A DNA stretch of 64,000 nucleotides, taken from an uncultured Aquimarina sp. (GTDB lineage: Bacteria > Bacteroidota > Bacteroidia > Flavobacteriales > Flavobacteriaceae). Below are positions 53,360 to 62,298 of this stretch, piece after piece; position 1 is the stretch's first letter; the number at the start of each line of letters is the position of its first letter. The stretch is taken from contig CANMWA010000005.1 in the NCBI GenBank assembly GCA_947501475.1, forward strand, positions 124,001 to 188,000, in the 5' to 3' direction. A model generated the notes under the pieces. It worked only from the letters and a program-made list of their open reading frames with translations. It made no database searches and was not told the origin of the DNA. The position numbers and the translations under genes are program-made.

Positions 53360-54619
53360 ATGAGGTATAGTAGATACTATTTGCTTTTATTTTTTGTTGG
53401 ATTTCAATTATATTGTCAAACACCAATTGAAAAACGTGATCATAGCTTTTTTGTGGTACCCGAACTTTTGTTGGGTAAGACTATGGAAGCAAATACAGGT
53501 TTTCCTGAGACCAAAATACAGAAATCGTTTTTTGTTAGTATAGGAAATCATAATACAAAGCTCGATCAACAATGGGCAATTGAGTTAGGATATCCAAAAA
53601 CAGGAATATCTTTGGGTATAACTGATTTTGGAAATACCGATAAAATTGGATATGCATATACGTTAATGCCATTTGTTGAAATAGGGCTATTTCAAAAACA
53701 TTCGGACCGATGGAATCTAAATATTGGAATGGGAACTTCTTATATAGATACTAAGTTTGATCCAGAATTAAATCCACTTAATCTTGCAGTTACTACAGAT
53801 ATCAATTGGGCATTTAGATCATTTTTGTACTATGATGTAATAAAAAGAAAATCAATGAACTGGCGTCTTGGTATGGGATATGCTCATTTTTCTAATGGTC
53901 ATACACGATTACCTAATCAAGGGCTTAATTCATTTTTGATAAGTATATCTTCAAGTATAGGTAAAGAACTTGAGGTTTCAGAAAGTGATAGTATAGACAG
54001 AAAACAAAATAAAACCAGATCATCAGAAACTTATATTTCTTTTAGAAGTGGTATTGGGCAGAATGTACTTTCTCGGGTTTTTAACGATAAAAAGGAAGTG
54101 TACTCAGTAGCTTTTTCTGGGGGTAAAATTATTAATAGAACATTTAAGTTTGGTGCAGGGTTTTATTATCGATTTTATGAGCATTATTATGATCATATTA
54201 TTGAAAACGGACAACTTATAAGTGAGCAAGTACCTGATTATAGAGAAGCCCCTTATCGTTATGCTAGCAATTTTGGTTTTTTTGGTAGTGCAGAACTTCT
54301 TATTGGCCATGTTGGGGTAGAATTTGATATGGGTATTAATATTTATAAACCTTTTTATAAAATCGATTGGCAACTTAGTCAAGGATATTTTTACCAGGGA
54401 GAATATGCCAGGTTAGGAGAATTAAATTCGTATTATGAAATAAAGCGTACAATATCTAGTCGATTAGGTATAAAATATTATTTGTTTAATACGTATAGGT
54501 CTCCAAAAAATAATTTATTCGTTGGAGCGAGTATTAATGCTAACCTAGGACAGGCTGATTTTTCTGAGCTTAGTTTGGGGTATGTATATCGTTTTAATTT
54601 GAAAGAAAAGCGAAAATAG
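53360..54619 (+). CDS. Acyloxyacyl hydrolase (PagL-like lipid A deacylase), extended
   Basis: This is a 419-residue outer-membrane protein with a signal peptide (ending QLYCQ). The PagL catalytic motif is HFSNGHTRLPNQG with His176 and Ser178, at the place where PagL has HxSN. PagL itself has about 150-170 residues in one eight-stranded barrel; here a second strand-rich region (about 215-419) follows, ending in LGYVYRFNLKEKRK. It would remove a fatty acid from lipid A and change the surface. Convergent with meaB, 8 bp between stops. Confidence 0.82.
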   Translation: MRYSRYYLLLFFVGFQLYCQTPIEKRDHSFFVVPELLLGKTMEANTGFPETKIQKSFFVSIGNHNTKLDQQWAIELGYPKTGISLGITDFGNTDKIGYAYTLMPFVEIGLFQKHSDRWNLNIGMGTSYIDTKFDPELNPLNLAVTTDINWAFRSFLYYDVIKRKSMNWRLGMGYAHFSNGHTRLPNQGLNSFLISISSSIGKELEVSESDSIDRKQNKTRSSETYISFRSGIGQNVLSRVFNDKKEVYSVAFSGGKIINRTFKFGAGFYYRFYEHYYDHIIENGQLISEQVPDYREAPYRYASNFGFFGSAELLIGHVGVEFDMGINIYKPFYKIDWQLSQGYFYQGEYARLGELNSYYEIKRTISSRLGIKYYLFNTYRSPKNNLFVGASINANLGQADFSELSLGYVYRFNLKEKRK

Positions 54620-54627
54620 TATTCTAA

Positions 54628-55704
54628 TTAAGAGTTCTTGCTTAATTCGAGTAAATACTTTGCTGCTGCAAAAGGTGTTATCTTATGTTCTTGTACGGCA
54701 TTTAATTGTGAAATTAATTCGGTTTTTATTTTTGGATGATTGTAAAAAGAGCTTTTTAATTGTTCTTCGATAGTTTGTAGTAACCAAAATTTATTTTGTT
54801 TGATTCTATTCTCTTCAAAAAAACCATTTTGTGAAGTAATATCTATATATTTTTGTATCAATTCCCAAATAGGCAAAATCCCAGTTTCTTTTAATGCACT
54901 ACAAGTTACCACTTCTGGAGACCAACTATTTTGCGCAAGCGGGTAAAGGTGTAATGCTTTTCTAAATTGATTTTTGGCTTGTTGGGCACGTTTTACATTA
55001 TCACCATCGGCTTTGTTAATTACAATGGCATCTGCCATTTCGATAATACCTCGTTTAATACCTTGTAATTCGTCGCCAGCTCCAGCAAGTTTTAATAATA
55101 AGAAGAAGTCGACCATGCTATGTACGGCAGTTTCACTTTGCCCTACACCTACAGTTTCTATTATAATTACATCATAACCAGCAGCTTCGCATAAAATTAT
55201 AGATTCTCGAGTTTTTTGAGCTACACCCCCTAAGGATTTCCCTGAGGGTGAAGGACGAATAAATGCCGATGTTGATCGCACCAAAGATTCCATTCTGGTT
55301 TTATCACCCAAAATACTGCCTCCAGAAATAGTACTGCTTGGATCTACAGCCAAGACAGCTACTTTTTTACCTTTCTTTATCAATACATTTCCTAGAGCTT
55401 CAATAAATGTGCTTTTTCCGACTCCAGGAACTCCGGTAATCCCAATCCTTATAGAATTATTAGCATATGGTAGGCATTTTTCTATAAGTTGTTGTGCTTT
55501 TTCGGCATGATTTTGCTGGGTACTCTCAATTAAAGTAATGCCTTTGCTTAATGCAGTAGTGTCTTTAGTAATAATTGAATTAAAAATAATATCTACAGCA
55601 ATTTCTTTTTGCTGTAACTTTTTAAATCGATCAATAGCTTGATTAGTAGTACTAGATGGTACTTTTGAGGGTCGATCAGTATTTTTGATATTATTTTTAG
55701 GCAC
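54628..55704 (-). CDS. meaB: Methylmalonyl-CoA mutase-associated GTPase MeaB
   Basis: This is a 358-residue G3E GTPase that loads and protects the B12 cofactor of acyl-CoA mutases. Walker A is GVPGVGKSTF (about 90-99), followed by VLAVDPSSTISGGSILGDKTRM, ETVGVGQSE and NKADGDN. The N-terminal 45 residues are an extra basic and Ser/Thr-rich segment. As IcmF carries its own G domain, this separate MeaB implies another mutase (mutA/mutB) elsewhere in the genome. Confidence 0.93.
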   Translation of the reverse strand: MPKNNIKNTDRPSKVPSSTTNQAIDRFKKLQQKEIAVDIIFNSIITKDTTALSKGITLIESTQQNHAEKAQQLIEKCLPYANNSIRIGITGVPGVGKSTFIEALGNVLIKKGKKVAVLAVDPSSTISGGSILGDKTRMESLVRSTSAFIRPSPSGKSLGGVAQKTRESIILCEAAGYDVIIIETVGVGQSETAVHSMVDFFLLLKLAGAGDELQGIKRGIIEMADAIVINKADGDNVKRAQQAKNQFRKALHLYPLAQNSWSPEVVTCSALKETGILPIWELIQKYIDITSQNGFFEENRIKQNKFWLLQTIEEQLKSSFYNHPKIKTELISQLNAVQEHKITPFAAAKYLLELSKNS

Positions 55705-55781
55705 TACATAATTTTATGACAAAGTTATAAATTCCTTTTTTGGAAACCTACCAATGCATGCAGGTTCATAAATATGTATGC

Positions 55782-56336
55782 TTAAACCTTAATAGGAACT
55801 GCAATTGCCGTTCTATCCCATGCAAGATATAATATCGTAAAATCATTTGCATTTTCGAAGTAAATAGAAAACTGCTCTTTAACATTTAGTAAAGGTAAAA
55901 CAGGAACTTCTATAGTAAGTGCATCAAAAGCTGGATCTCTTTTTATGGTACCGTCTATATGCACTCCCCAACTGTATTGTTTACTGTTAAAAATGACTTT
56001 CCATGATTTTGGATTTGGGATAGTCCATAGAGTATATGTTCCTGTTTTAAGAACAGTCCCGTCTATTAATAAATCTTTACTGGTGGTAAATGTAGTGGCT
56101 TCATTAGCTCCGGTTCTCCAGACCTCTCCATAAGGTACTAGGTTTCCAAAAATCTCCCTCTCTTTTTTATAGGGTCTGTTGTAAAACACTGTGAAAGTAG
56201 CATCTTTTACTGTATGATTAATAACTTCTTCGGGGCTGTGTTTTTTGGTATTTTGTTTCATGAAATACATTCCTGTAAATCCAATAATTACGATACCTAA
56301 TAAGGAGACTATTACTATTTTTAAAATTTTTGACAT
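55782..56336 (-). CDS. DUF2911 membrane-anchored protein
   Basis: The protein is 184 residues. An N-terminal helix (about 4-24, possibly an uncleaved anchor) is followed by the DUF2911 domain: FTVFYNRPYKKEREIFGNLVPYGEVWRTGANEATTF, GTYTLWTIPN, WKVIFNSKQYSWG. Family widespread in Bacteroidota, function unknown. The genes on either side belong to other processes. Confidence 0.87.
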   Translation of the reverse strand: MSKILKIVIVSLLGIVIIGFTGMYFMKQNTKKHSPEEVINHTVKDATFTVFYNRPYKKEREIFGNLVPYGEVWRTGANEATTFTTSKDLLIDGTVLKTGTYTLWTIPNPKSWKVIFNSKQYSWGVHIDGTIKRDPAFDALTIEVPVLPLLNVKEQFSIYFENANDFTILYLAWDRTAIAVPIKV

Positions 56337-56394
56337 AAATTAAATACTTTACAACCTAAATATAGCTTATTTAAATATCAAAAACACCAAAAAA

Positions 56395-56616
56395 TCATTT
56401 TGATAGTTTAGTAATGTTCATCACATTAACTGCACAAGTATTTCTAAGTGTAGTTAAAATTTTAAATATAGAATCAGGAAAGTGTTTTTTTTCAATAAGC
56501 GCATCAATGCGTTTAATTAATTTGTTGGTACAATCTATATTTTTTTCTACAAGATGTAATACATCTTCGATTTCATTATCATTATGAAAGTTGTAATTAT
56601 TCGTTGTGGTGCGCAT
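56395..56616 (-). CDS. Hypothetical small helical protein
   Basis: The protein is 73 residues, cytosolic, with two long helices predicted (about 14-45 and 50-70). It contains two cysteines and no known motif. Neither a promoter box nor a ribosome site is convincing, so it may not be expressed. Confidence 0.45.
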   Translation of the reverse strand: MRTTTNNYNFHNDNEIEDVLHLVEKNIDCTNKLIKRIDALIEKKHFPDSIFKILTTLRNTCAVNVMNITKLSK

Positions 56617-56728
56617 GGTTAATACATAGTTATCATTAATAAAAGTGAAGTAATAGTGTGTTTATGGTAAATAAACTTACTGAAGCAATCGTTAATTTTA
56701 TATTAAATAATTGATATTCAGTTGTTTG

Positions 56729-56760
56729 TTGGTTTTGGTCATTTTTTATGTATAATTTTG
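56729..56760 (+). promoter_or_regulatory. Promoter of the first sigma-factor operon
   Basis: TTG (56729-56731), 21 bp, then TAATTTTG (56753-56760). The leader to the start is about 80 nt. Confidence 0.5.
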
Positions 56761-56850
56761 CAACATAGAATATATAAGTACGTCTATATAGATGAGTACG
56801 ATGTAAAACAGTTTTAGATAATAATCACTAACCAAAAAGAATATAAAAGT

Positions 56851-57396
56851 TTGTTACAAAGCGAGCTAATAGAAAAATGTAGGGCCAACGATCGTGTGGC
56901 GCAAATGAAATTATATAATAAGTACTGTGATGGTATGTATTATGTTGCGCTGCGATTTCTTAAAGATCCATTTGAGGCTGAAGAAGCTATGCAAGAATCT
57001 TTTATTAAAGCATTTACCAGACTTCATCAGTTTACAGGTGATGTGACTTTTGGTGCGTGGCTTAAACGAATTGTTATAAATAAAAGTATAGATATGTTGA
57101 AAGCCAAGAAAATGAATATGGTTGCTATTAATGAACAGGTGATGACAACAGTCGAAGAACAAAATGATTGGTCGGTATCAGATTCTGTTACAGTAGATGA
57201 AGTAAAAAAGGCAATAGAAGCATTACCAGAAAAATATAAATATGCAGTTATGTTGTTCCTGGTAGAGGGATATGACCATAATGAAATAAGTGAAATACTA
57301 GATATCACTCCTGTAGCTTCTAGAACATTAGTACATAGAGGAAAAAAACAATTACAGGGTCAACTAAAACATTTGAGAGATGGCACAAGATATTAG
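56851..57396 (+). CDS. ECF-type RNA polymerase sigma factor (first module)
   Basis: The protein is 181 residues. Region 2 (about 25-90) has YCDGMYYVALRFLKDPFEAEEAMQESFIKAF, and region 4 (about 120-170) LPEKYKYAVMLFLVEGYDHNEISEILDITPVASRTLVHRGKK. No ATG is in frame after the TAG at 56815; TTG 56851 gives a normal N-terminus (LQSELIEKCRANDR). The anti-sigma gene overlaps its end by 17 bp, so the two are translated together. Confidence 0.9.
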   Translation: MLQSELIEKCRANDRVAQMKLYNKYCDGMYYVALRFLKDPFEAEEAMQESFIKAFTRLHQFTGDVTFGAWLKRIVINKSIDMLKAKKMNMVAINEQVMTTVEEQNDWSVSDSVTVDEVKKAIEALPEKYKYAVMLFLVEGYDHNEISEILDITPVASRTLVHRGKKQLQGQLKHLRDGTRY

Positions 57397-57991
57397 AGAG
57401 CTATTGAAGCAAGACAAGCAGATCCCTTCAGAAAGAATAAAAGAAGGGCATCAGCAACGGTTTACAGATAGGTTAGAAAGAGAATTACCGTCCAAAACTA
57501 ATAACACAAATTATAACTGGCTTAAAATCGCCGCAAGTATTGTTGTTATTTTTTCGGTTTCTTTAATGACTTTTAACCAATTTCAACCAGGAGATGCTAA
57601 TACAACGGATGTAGTAGATGTAAATAATTCTGAAATAAAAAATTCTACAGTGGTTTTAGATAAAGAATCTTCGCCTCTAGCAGCAATGTTTCCGGAGTAT
57701 GAAAAAGTTGAAAATAGCATACTCACAAGTATAAAATTTCAATTATCTCAGATTACAATTGATGATACCAATAGAGAATTGGTTGAAAGCTTTATGGTTC
57801 GTTTAAAAAACCTAGATAACGAATACCAAAGACTAAATAAAGAGCTTATGGAAGTTGGTCCAAACCAACAAAGTATAGAAGCAATGATAGAAAATTTAAA
57901 ATTAAGACTCAGCCTGTTAAATAGATTAAATGATAAACTAAAAGAATTAGAAAAAATTGAGAATGAAGGTTATAATGAAATACAAGCTTAG
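57380..57991 (+). CDS. Membrane-bound anti-sigma factor (first module)
   Basis: The protein is 203 residues. A cytosolic N-terminus (1-45, EGHQQRFTDRLERELP), one membrane helix (about 47-66, WLKIAASIVVIFSVSLMTF) and a periplasmic helical part (about 110-200, long coiled-coil heptads). Location and overlap with the sigma gene make it the partner; it is not a ZAS-type zinc anti-sigma protein (no HxxxCxxC). Confidence 0.8.
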   Translation: MAQDIRELLKQDKQIPSERIKEGHQQRFTDRLERELPSKTNNTNYNWLKIAASIVVIFSVSLMTFNQFQPGDANTTDVVDVNNSEIKNSTVVLDKESSPLAAMFPEYEKVENSILTSIKFQLSQITIDDTNRELVESFMVRLKNLDNEYQRLNKELMEVGPNQQSIEAMIENLKLRLSLLNRLNDKLKELEKIENEGYNEIQA

Positions 57992-59348
57992 ATTTATCAC
58001 AGTATTCATACTGCCTTGCATGTGTATGGTTGCTCAAAGCAAGCAAGAAAAATTGAGTGAAAAACTTATAGTTAACAGTAATGTTACTTTAAATTTCAAT
58101 ACAAGTCATACCAATATTGTTTTTGAAACATGGAATAAAAACCAAGTTGAAGTAGAGGCTTTTATTGAAGGAGATAACCTCACCGATGAAAATAGTCAAC
58201 GTATACTTGATAGTTGGCAATTAGACATATCAGGTGATGATCAAAATATAGTTATTAATTCTACAGCAGGAAACCTTTGGACAAGAAGAGTTACTGCTTC
58301 TAATATACAAATGAGTAAAGAAGAATTAAGAATGTTGAGTCCTTTGATTTCGGATATGCTTGGCCCTATTATGAAGGATATAGCTAATAATCCAATGCCC
58401 AATGCTCTTTCTAACGATCAAGCTAATGTGAGTCTTAATAACAAGAAATATAGTGAAAAGGATGAGAAATATATCCAGCAATGGGAGAATCAGATACGAG
58501 AAAAATTTAGAAAAGATGTAGATCAAGGAAAATTGCAATGGACAAATCAATTAGGCAATGATGCTAGAAAAACACCTTCTAAAACACAAGTCGATATCCA
58601 ATTAGAAGCATGGGGGCAACAATATGGGAGACAGATGGAAGCATGGGCATCTCGACTAATAAAAGATATTGAGAATCAACAAAAGGGTACAGCTAATGTG
58701 ACTTTTTATGCCTATAGCTCGAATAAAACTAATACTAGTGGCGCCAATAAAATTATTAAAGTTCGTATGCCCAAAGGGGCCAAATTAAAGCTTAATATTC
58801 GTCATGGAGATGTGCAATTGGCTGAAAAAACAATTAATATTAAAGCAGCACTTTCTCATACCAAACTTTCAGCAAATATTATAGAAGGAAATCAAACATT
58901 TATTAAAGCTTCTTATTCTCCAGTTTTTGTACGTCAATGGAATAACGGAAGGCTTGTTGTTAATTATGTTAAGAATTGTAGAATACAGAATGCAAAAAAT
59001 CTATTGGTAAATGCAGATTCTAGTAATGTTTACGTTCAGCAACTTGAAGAAAATGGGGTTATTTCTGGAAGTTTTGGTATAATTACAATAGCTAATTTGG
59101 GAGAATCTTTTTCTACTCTAGACTTAGCTGTTCAAAACTGTGATTTTAAGCTAAAACTACCAAAAACAGCTTTTAATCTATCCTATAGTGGAGCGCAAAG
59201 TATAATTTCTTTACCTAAAACCTTAGAAATAAGTACAAGAAAGAATTTTGGAAACGTATTTATTAATGGATTTCAAAATACACGTAGTACCGACAAGATG
59301 ATAACAATCAATGCAAAGTATAGTGAGGTATTGCTTAATAACAATTAA
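57975..59348 (+). CDS. DUF4097-like exported adhesin-type protein
   Basis: The protein is 457 residues with a signal peptide (ending CMVAQ). A DUF4097-like beta-solenoid spans about 25-105 and 230-455, containing repeated strand pairs such as LNFNTSHTNIVFETWNKNQVEVEAF and LKLNIRHGDVQLAEKTINIKAALSHTKL; a charged helical insert lies at 115-225. The start ATG 57975 overlaps the anti-sigma gene by 17 bp. Third gene of the operon: probably an envelope component controlled by the sigma factor. Confidence 0.8.
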   Translation: MKYKLRFITVFILPCMCMVAQSKQEKLSEKLIVNSNVTLNFNTSHTNIVFETWNKNQVEVEAFIEGDNLTDENSQRILDSWQLDISGDDQNIVINSTAGNLWTRRVTASNIQMSKEELRMLSPLISDMLGPIMKDIANNPMPNALSNDQANVSLNNKKYSEKDEKYIQQWENQIREKFRKDVDQGKLQWTNQLGNDARKTPSKTQVDIQLEAWGQQYGRQMEAWASRLIKDIENQQKGTANVTFYAYSSNKTNTSGANKIIKVRMPKGAKLKLNIRHGDVQLAEKTINIKAALSHTKLSANIIEGNQTFIKASYSPVFVRQWNNGRLVVNYVKNCRIQNAKNLLVNADSSNVYVQQLEENGVISGSFGIITIANLGESFSTLDLAVQNCDFKLKLPKTAFNLSYSGAQSIISLPKTLEISTRKNFGNVFINGFQNTRSTDKMITINAKYSEVLLNNN

Positions 59349-59400
59349 TTTAGAATACATAGATTTTTTATAGTAAATTGTAGTGTTAATTATAAAAAAA

Positions 59401-59428
59401 CTCTATCTATATGGATAGGGTTTTTTTT
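59401..59428 (+). terminator. Terminator of the first sigma operon
   Basis: CTCTATC (59401-59407) pairs with GATAGGG (59414-59420), then eight T. Confidence 0.85.
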
Positions 59429-59741
59429 AGTTTCGGGTCATATTTATTCACATTTATTTAACGCATCATTCGTAAGAATAATAACTTAGGTGCACATCTT
59501 GACTTTGTAATCTTGCTTTTAATCCGATTTGTATGATATTTTTAATTTTTAAACATTTGATTATCAATGTTTTAAACTATTAAAACTTGATATTTAACAT
59601 ATTTTGTGTGTTTTGTCGAAAATCAAAACATTTGATCTAAAAGTCTAGTTTTTAGTTTGTTTAACTATAATTTAATAATATCATTGTATGGTAAAACCGT
59701 AAGAAAATTAATAGTTACCATTACGGATCAAAGTATAGAAA
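59429..59741 (+). promoter_or_regulatory. 313-bp leader region with repeated AAACATTTGAT
   Basis: No gene is present. AAACATTTGAT occurs at 59551-59561 and 59626-59636; the first copy is followed by its near-inverse ATCAATGTTT. They may be operators for the repeat-protein gene downstream. A poor sigma-54-like GGTGCACATCTTG at about 59490 is probably chance. Confidence 0.35.
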
Positions 59742-60389
59742 ATGAAATCATTAGTTTACATATTTAGTTTGTTTTTATCTTTTGCAGGAATTGCTAATGG
59801 AGATAGAGACGGCCAAAAACTTGAAGTAGAGAAAAATGGTCTTGTAGTTGAGGTTGTGGATTTTCAAGAAGGCGATAAAATTAAATTATTTGAAGTAGAA
59901 ACAGGAGATCATATTTTATCTAAAAGCCATGGAATGATAGATCTTAGTCAATTACCACTTGGATCTTACCTACTAGAAAATAACGAAGGTAAATCTATAG
60001 TAATCCAGAGATTAGAAGACGAGATTAATATAGATGGCGTTATTGAAGTTGTAGAGAGTGAATTTGTTTTAGAAAGAGATAGTCAAAGAGCTTTTATATC
60101 AAGTGATGTTAATGTTGAAGAAGAGTTTATTAATTACTACGAAAATACACAAACATCTTTATTAGAGATAAACAGAGATGGAGATATTATAACTGTTGTT
60201 GGTTTTGAAGACGGGGATAAAATTAAATTATTTGAAGTAAAGAATACTGTTCATATTTTGTCTAAAACAACAAATTTTGTAGACCTTAGTCAATTACCAG
60301 CAGGAGTATATGTATTAGAAAATAATAAAGGAGAGTCTGTAGTAGTTGAAAAATACACAAGCAATGATCAAGTTGCAGAGATGGAATAA
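59742..60389 (+). CDS. Exported protein with two T9SS-tail-like repeats
   Basis: The protein is 215 residues with a signal peptide (ending GIANG). Two units of about 50 residues (about 29-80 and 147-200) share GDKIKLFEV, HILSK, DLSQLP.G.Y.LEN..G.S.V. The pattern strand-turn-IDLSQLP-G-Y-strand is that of type A sorting domains of the type IX secretion system, yet there is no cargo domain in front and the unit occurs twice. 24 identical bases are shared by the two repeats. Function unknown; single gene between terminators. Confidence 0.65.
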   Translation: MKSLVYIFSLFLSFAGIANGDRDGQKLEVEKNGLVVEVVDFQEGDKIKLFEVETGDHILSKSHGMIDLSQLPLGSYLLENNEGKSIVIQRLEDEINIDGVIEVVESEFVLERDSQRAFISSDVNVEEEFINYYENTQTSLLEINRDGDIITVVGFEDGDKIKLFEVKNTVHILSKTTNFVDLSQLPAGVYVLENNKGESVVVEKYTSNDQVAEME

Positions 60390-60408
60390 TAAGATTTTAT
60401 ATATATTT

Positions 60409-60441
60409 AAAAGCCTGTCCTTTTGGATGGGCTTTTTTTTT
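60409..60441 (+). terminator. Terminator of the repeat-protein gene
   Basis: AAAAGCCTGTCC (60409-60420), loop TTTT, GGATGGGC (60425-60432) and nine T. Confidence 0.9.
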
Positions 60442-60539
60442 GAAGTTTATTATGGTTTTATACAATAGTAAAAAACTTCTATTTTGGAACATATCTACCC
60501 AATATTAAAACAATAGTCAGTCTTAAGTTTTATGTGATT

Positions 60540-60577
60540 AACTAGTTTAGCGTTTTAATTAAAACGCTAAACTAGTT
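60540..60577. repeat. Perfect 38-bp palindrome
   Basis: AACTAGTTTAGCGTTTTAA (60540-60558) is followed with no spacer by its exact reverse complement (60559-60577). It has no following T-run, so is not a standard terminator. It sits 66-103 bp before the predicted start of transcription of the LRR lipoprotein, where an enhancer-type operator would be. Confidence 0.8.
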
Positions 60578-60615
60578 TGTATGCAATATTTAATGGTTTT
60601 GATCAATAGCATTGA

Positions 60616-60632
60616 TTTTGGCATAAGCTTTG
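60616..60632 (+). promoter_or_regulatory. Sigma-54-like promoter of the LRR lipoprotein
   Basis: TTTTGGCATAAGCTTTG: GGCA at -24 and TTG at -12; 16 of 17 bases match the site at 14195. Transcription would start near 60643, giving a 25-nt leader. TAAGCTTTG could also be read as a poor primary-sigma box. Confidence 0.5.
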
Positions 60633-60667
60633 TAAAATGCAAACAATACACTTGAAACAATCACACA

Positions 60668-62230
60668 ATGAAAAAACAATTATTTATTTTAGGGGCTTTA
60701 CTTTTTGGAATTTTTTTATCGAGTTGTAATAGCGATGATGATTTAAATGAACAACAGGGAGATGGATTCCCTAAAATCCTTTCGTTTGAATTTTTAGCCA
60801 GTAATAATGATGAATTACAACAAGATATTCTTGCTACTATTGACGAGGATAGTAAAACTATTACAACTTTATTTCCGCCAAATACTTCTATAACGTCTTT
60901 AGAGCCTACAATTAAGTTGTCAGCGAATAGTGAAAGAGTATTTCCTAGCGAAGATTTCCCTATGGATTTTACCAACCCTGTGACTTACAAAATTTTCGGA
61001 GATGGTTTTAATGATTCAGAGTATACCGTTATTGTTACGGTAGAGGATAGTAGGGAAGCTAGTATCACTGATTTTGGTTTTTTATTAAAAGCTAATCCAA
61101 ATACGAACCTAAGAAGAGATGTATTTGGCGAAATTAAAGAAAATACAATTCTGATAGATTTCGAAAATAATGTTAATATTTCTGCATTATCACCAAGTTT
61201 TAGTATTTCTGCAGGAGCATCAGTTGTGCCAGAAATTGGCGTAAAACAAGATTTTACAAACCCTGTAAAATATACAGTTACGGCACAAGACGGAGTTACA
61301 AAGACTGAATATACAGTTAAAGTAAATAAAAATGCAATTACAAAAGTTACTTTTACTATTAATGGTATAGAACAACAAGCAGTTATAAATGGTGAAGATG
61401 TAACCTTACAGGTCCCAAAAGGAACTGACCTCACTGGTTTGGTACCAACTATTGAAATTTCTAGCGGAAATACCATTAATCCTGCTAGTGGTGTTGCCCA
61501 AAATTATAATGACCTTGTTTTTTATACGGTTACCAGAGCAGATGGTAGTACCAAAAAGTATAGATTTGATGTTTTTGAAGAAGATAGTGCACGAAGTGAC
61601 AGGGCAGCATTGGTAGAATTTTATAAATTAAATAATAAACCAGGCAATGCATCCCCAATTACTGGAGGTGTAGGAGAATATCTAAGAAATTGGGACCTTG
61701 ATGCTTCAGAAATTCAAAATAATTGGCAAGGAATTACAGTGAATAATGAAGGAAGAGTGACTGTTATTAATATTGGAATTTCTTCACTCATTAAAGTATA
61801 CGAAATTCCTCCAAGTTTTGGAGGTTTGTCCAAGCTACAACAAATGTTTTTTATAGATGTACGACTCGAATCATTACCATCAGAAATTGGTAATCTAAGT
61901 GATTTATGGTTTTTAAGTTTTATTGATAATCAATTAACATCTTTACCAACAGGGTTAGACAATCTTAGTAGTTTGCAGGTTTTGGTTTTAGAAGGCAATC
62001 GTTTTGAAGAAGTACCGGTTGAGCGTATAAAAAACATCAGAAACTTAAGATCTTTGCTATTAAGAGATAATAATTTGACTAGTATTCCAAAAGAATTAGG
62101 TGAGTTAACTAATTTGGGCTCGTTAGATTTAAGAGAAAACCCGGTTACTAGTATCCCTAAAGAAGTTTGTAATTTATTTCAAAATAATGATAACCTCAAG
62201 TTAGACGATGATGATGTTTGTGAAGGGTAA
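60668..62230 (+). CDS. Surface lipoprotein with DUF5018-like domains and leucine-rich repeats
   Basis: The protein is 520 residues. The lipobox is LSSC (Cys20), followed by NSDDD, an acidic lipoprotein-export-like signal (S-D-D-D) that suggests surface display. Three DUF5018-like beta modules (about 35-115, 118-215, 217-300) each end like VTYKIFGDGFNDSEYTVIVTV. A linker with a possible capping region (about 305-385) precedes five leucine-rich repeats (about 388-505, LPSEIGNLSDLWFLSFIDNQ-type). It is probably an adhesin or binding protein. A tight terminator follows. Confidence 0.85.
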   Translation: MKKQLFILGALLFGIFLSSCNSDDDLNEQQGDGFPKILSFEFLASNNDELQQDILATIDEDSKTITTLFPPNTSITSLEPTIKLSANSERVFPSEDFPMDFTNPVTYKIFGDGFNDSEYTVIVTVEDSREASITDFGFLLKANPNTNLRRDVFGEIKENTILIDFENNVNISALSPSFSISAGASVVPEIGVKQDFTNPVKYTVTAQDGVTKTEYTVKVNKNAITKVTFTINGIEQQAVINGEDVTLQVPKGTDLTGLVPTIEISSGNTINPASGVAQNYNDLVFYTVTRADGSTKKYRFDVFEEDSARSDRAALVEFYKLNNKPGNASPITGGVGEYLRNWDLDASEIQNNWQGITVNNEGRVTVINIGISSLIKVYEIPPSFGGLSKLQQMFFIDVRLESLPSEIGNLSDLWFLSFIDNQLTSLPTGLDNLSSLQVLVLEGNRFEEVPVERIKNIRNLRSLLLRDNNLTSIPKELGELTNLGSLDLRENPVTSIPKEVCNLFQNNDNLKLDDDDVCEG

Positions 62231-62250
62231 TTAATAAAAAAACATAAAAA

Positions 62251-62281
62251 ATACCGGTGCTTGGCACCGGTATTTTTTTTA
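62251..62281. terminator. Strong terminator between convergent genes
   Basis: ATACCGGTGC (62251-62260), loop TTG, GCACCGGTAT (62264-62273), then T-run; A-run on the other side. Confidence 0.92.
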
Positions 62282-62298
62282 AACAATGTTGAGATAAT

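Noticed and set aside
60985..61476. 163-codon minus-strand ORF inside the LRR lipoprotein
   Set aside because: Antisense shadow; low-complexity V/T/S/F composition and no start context.
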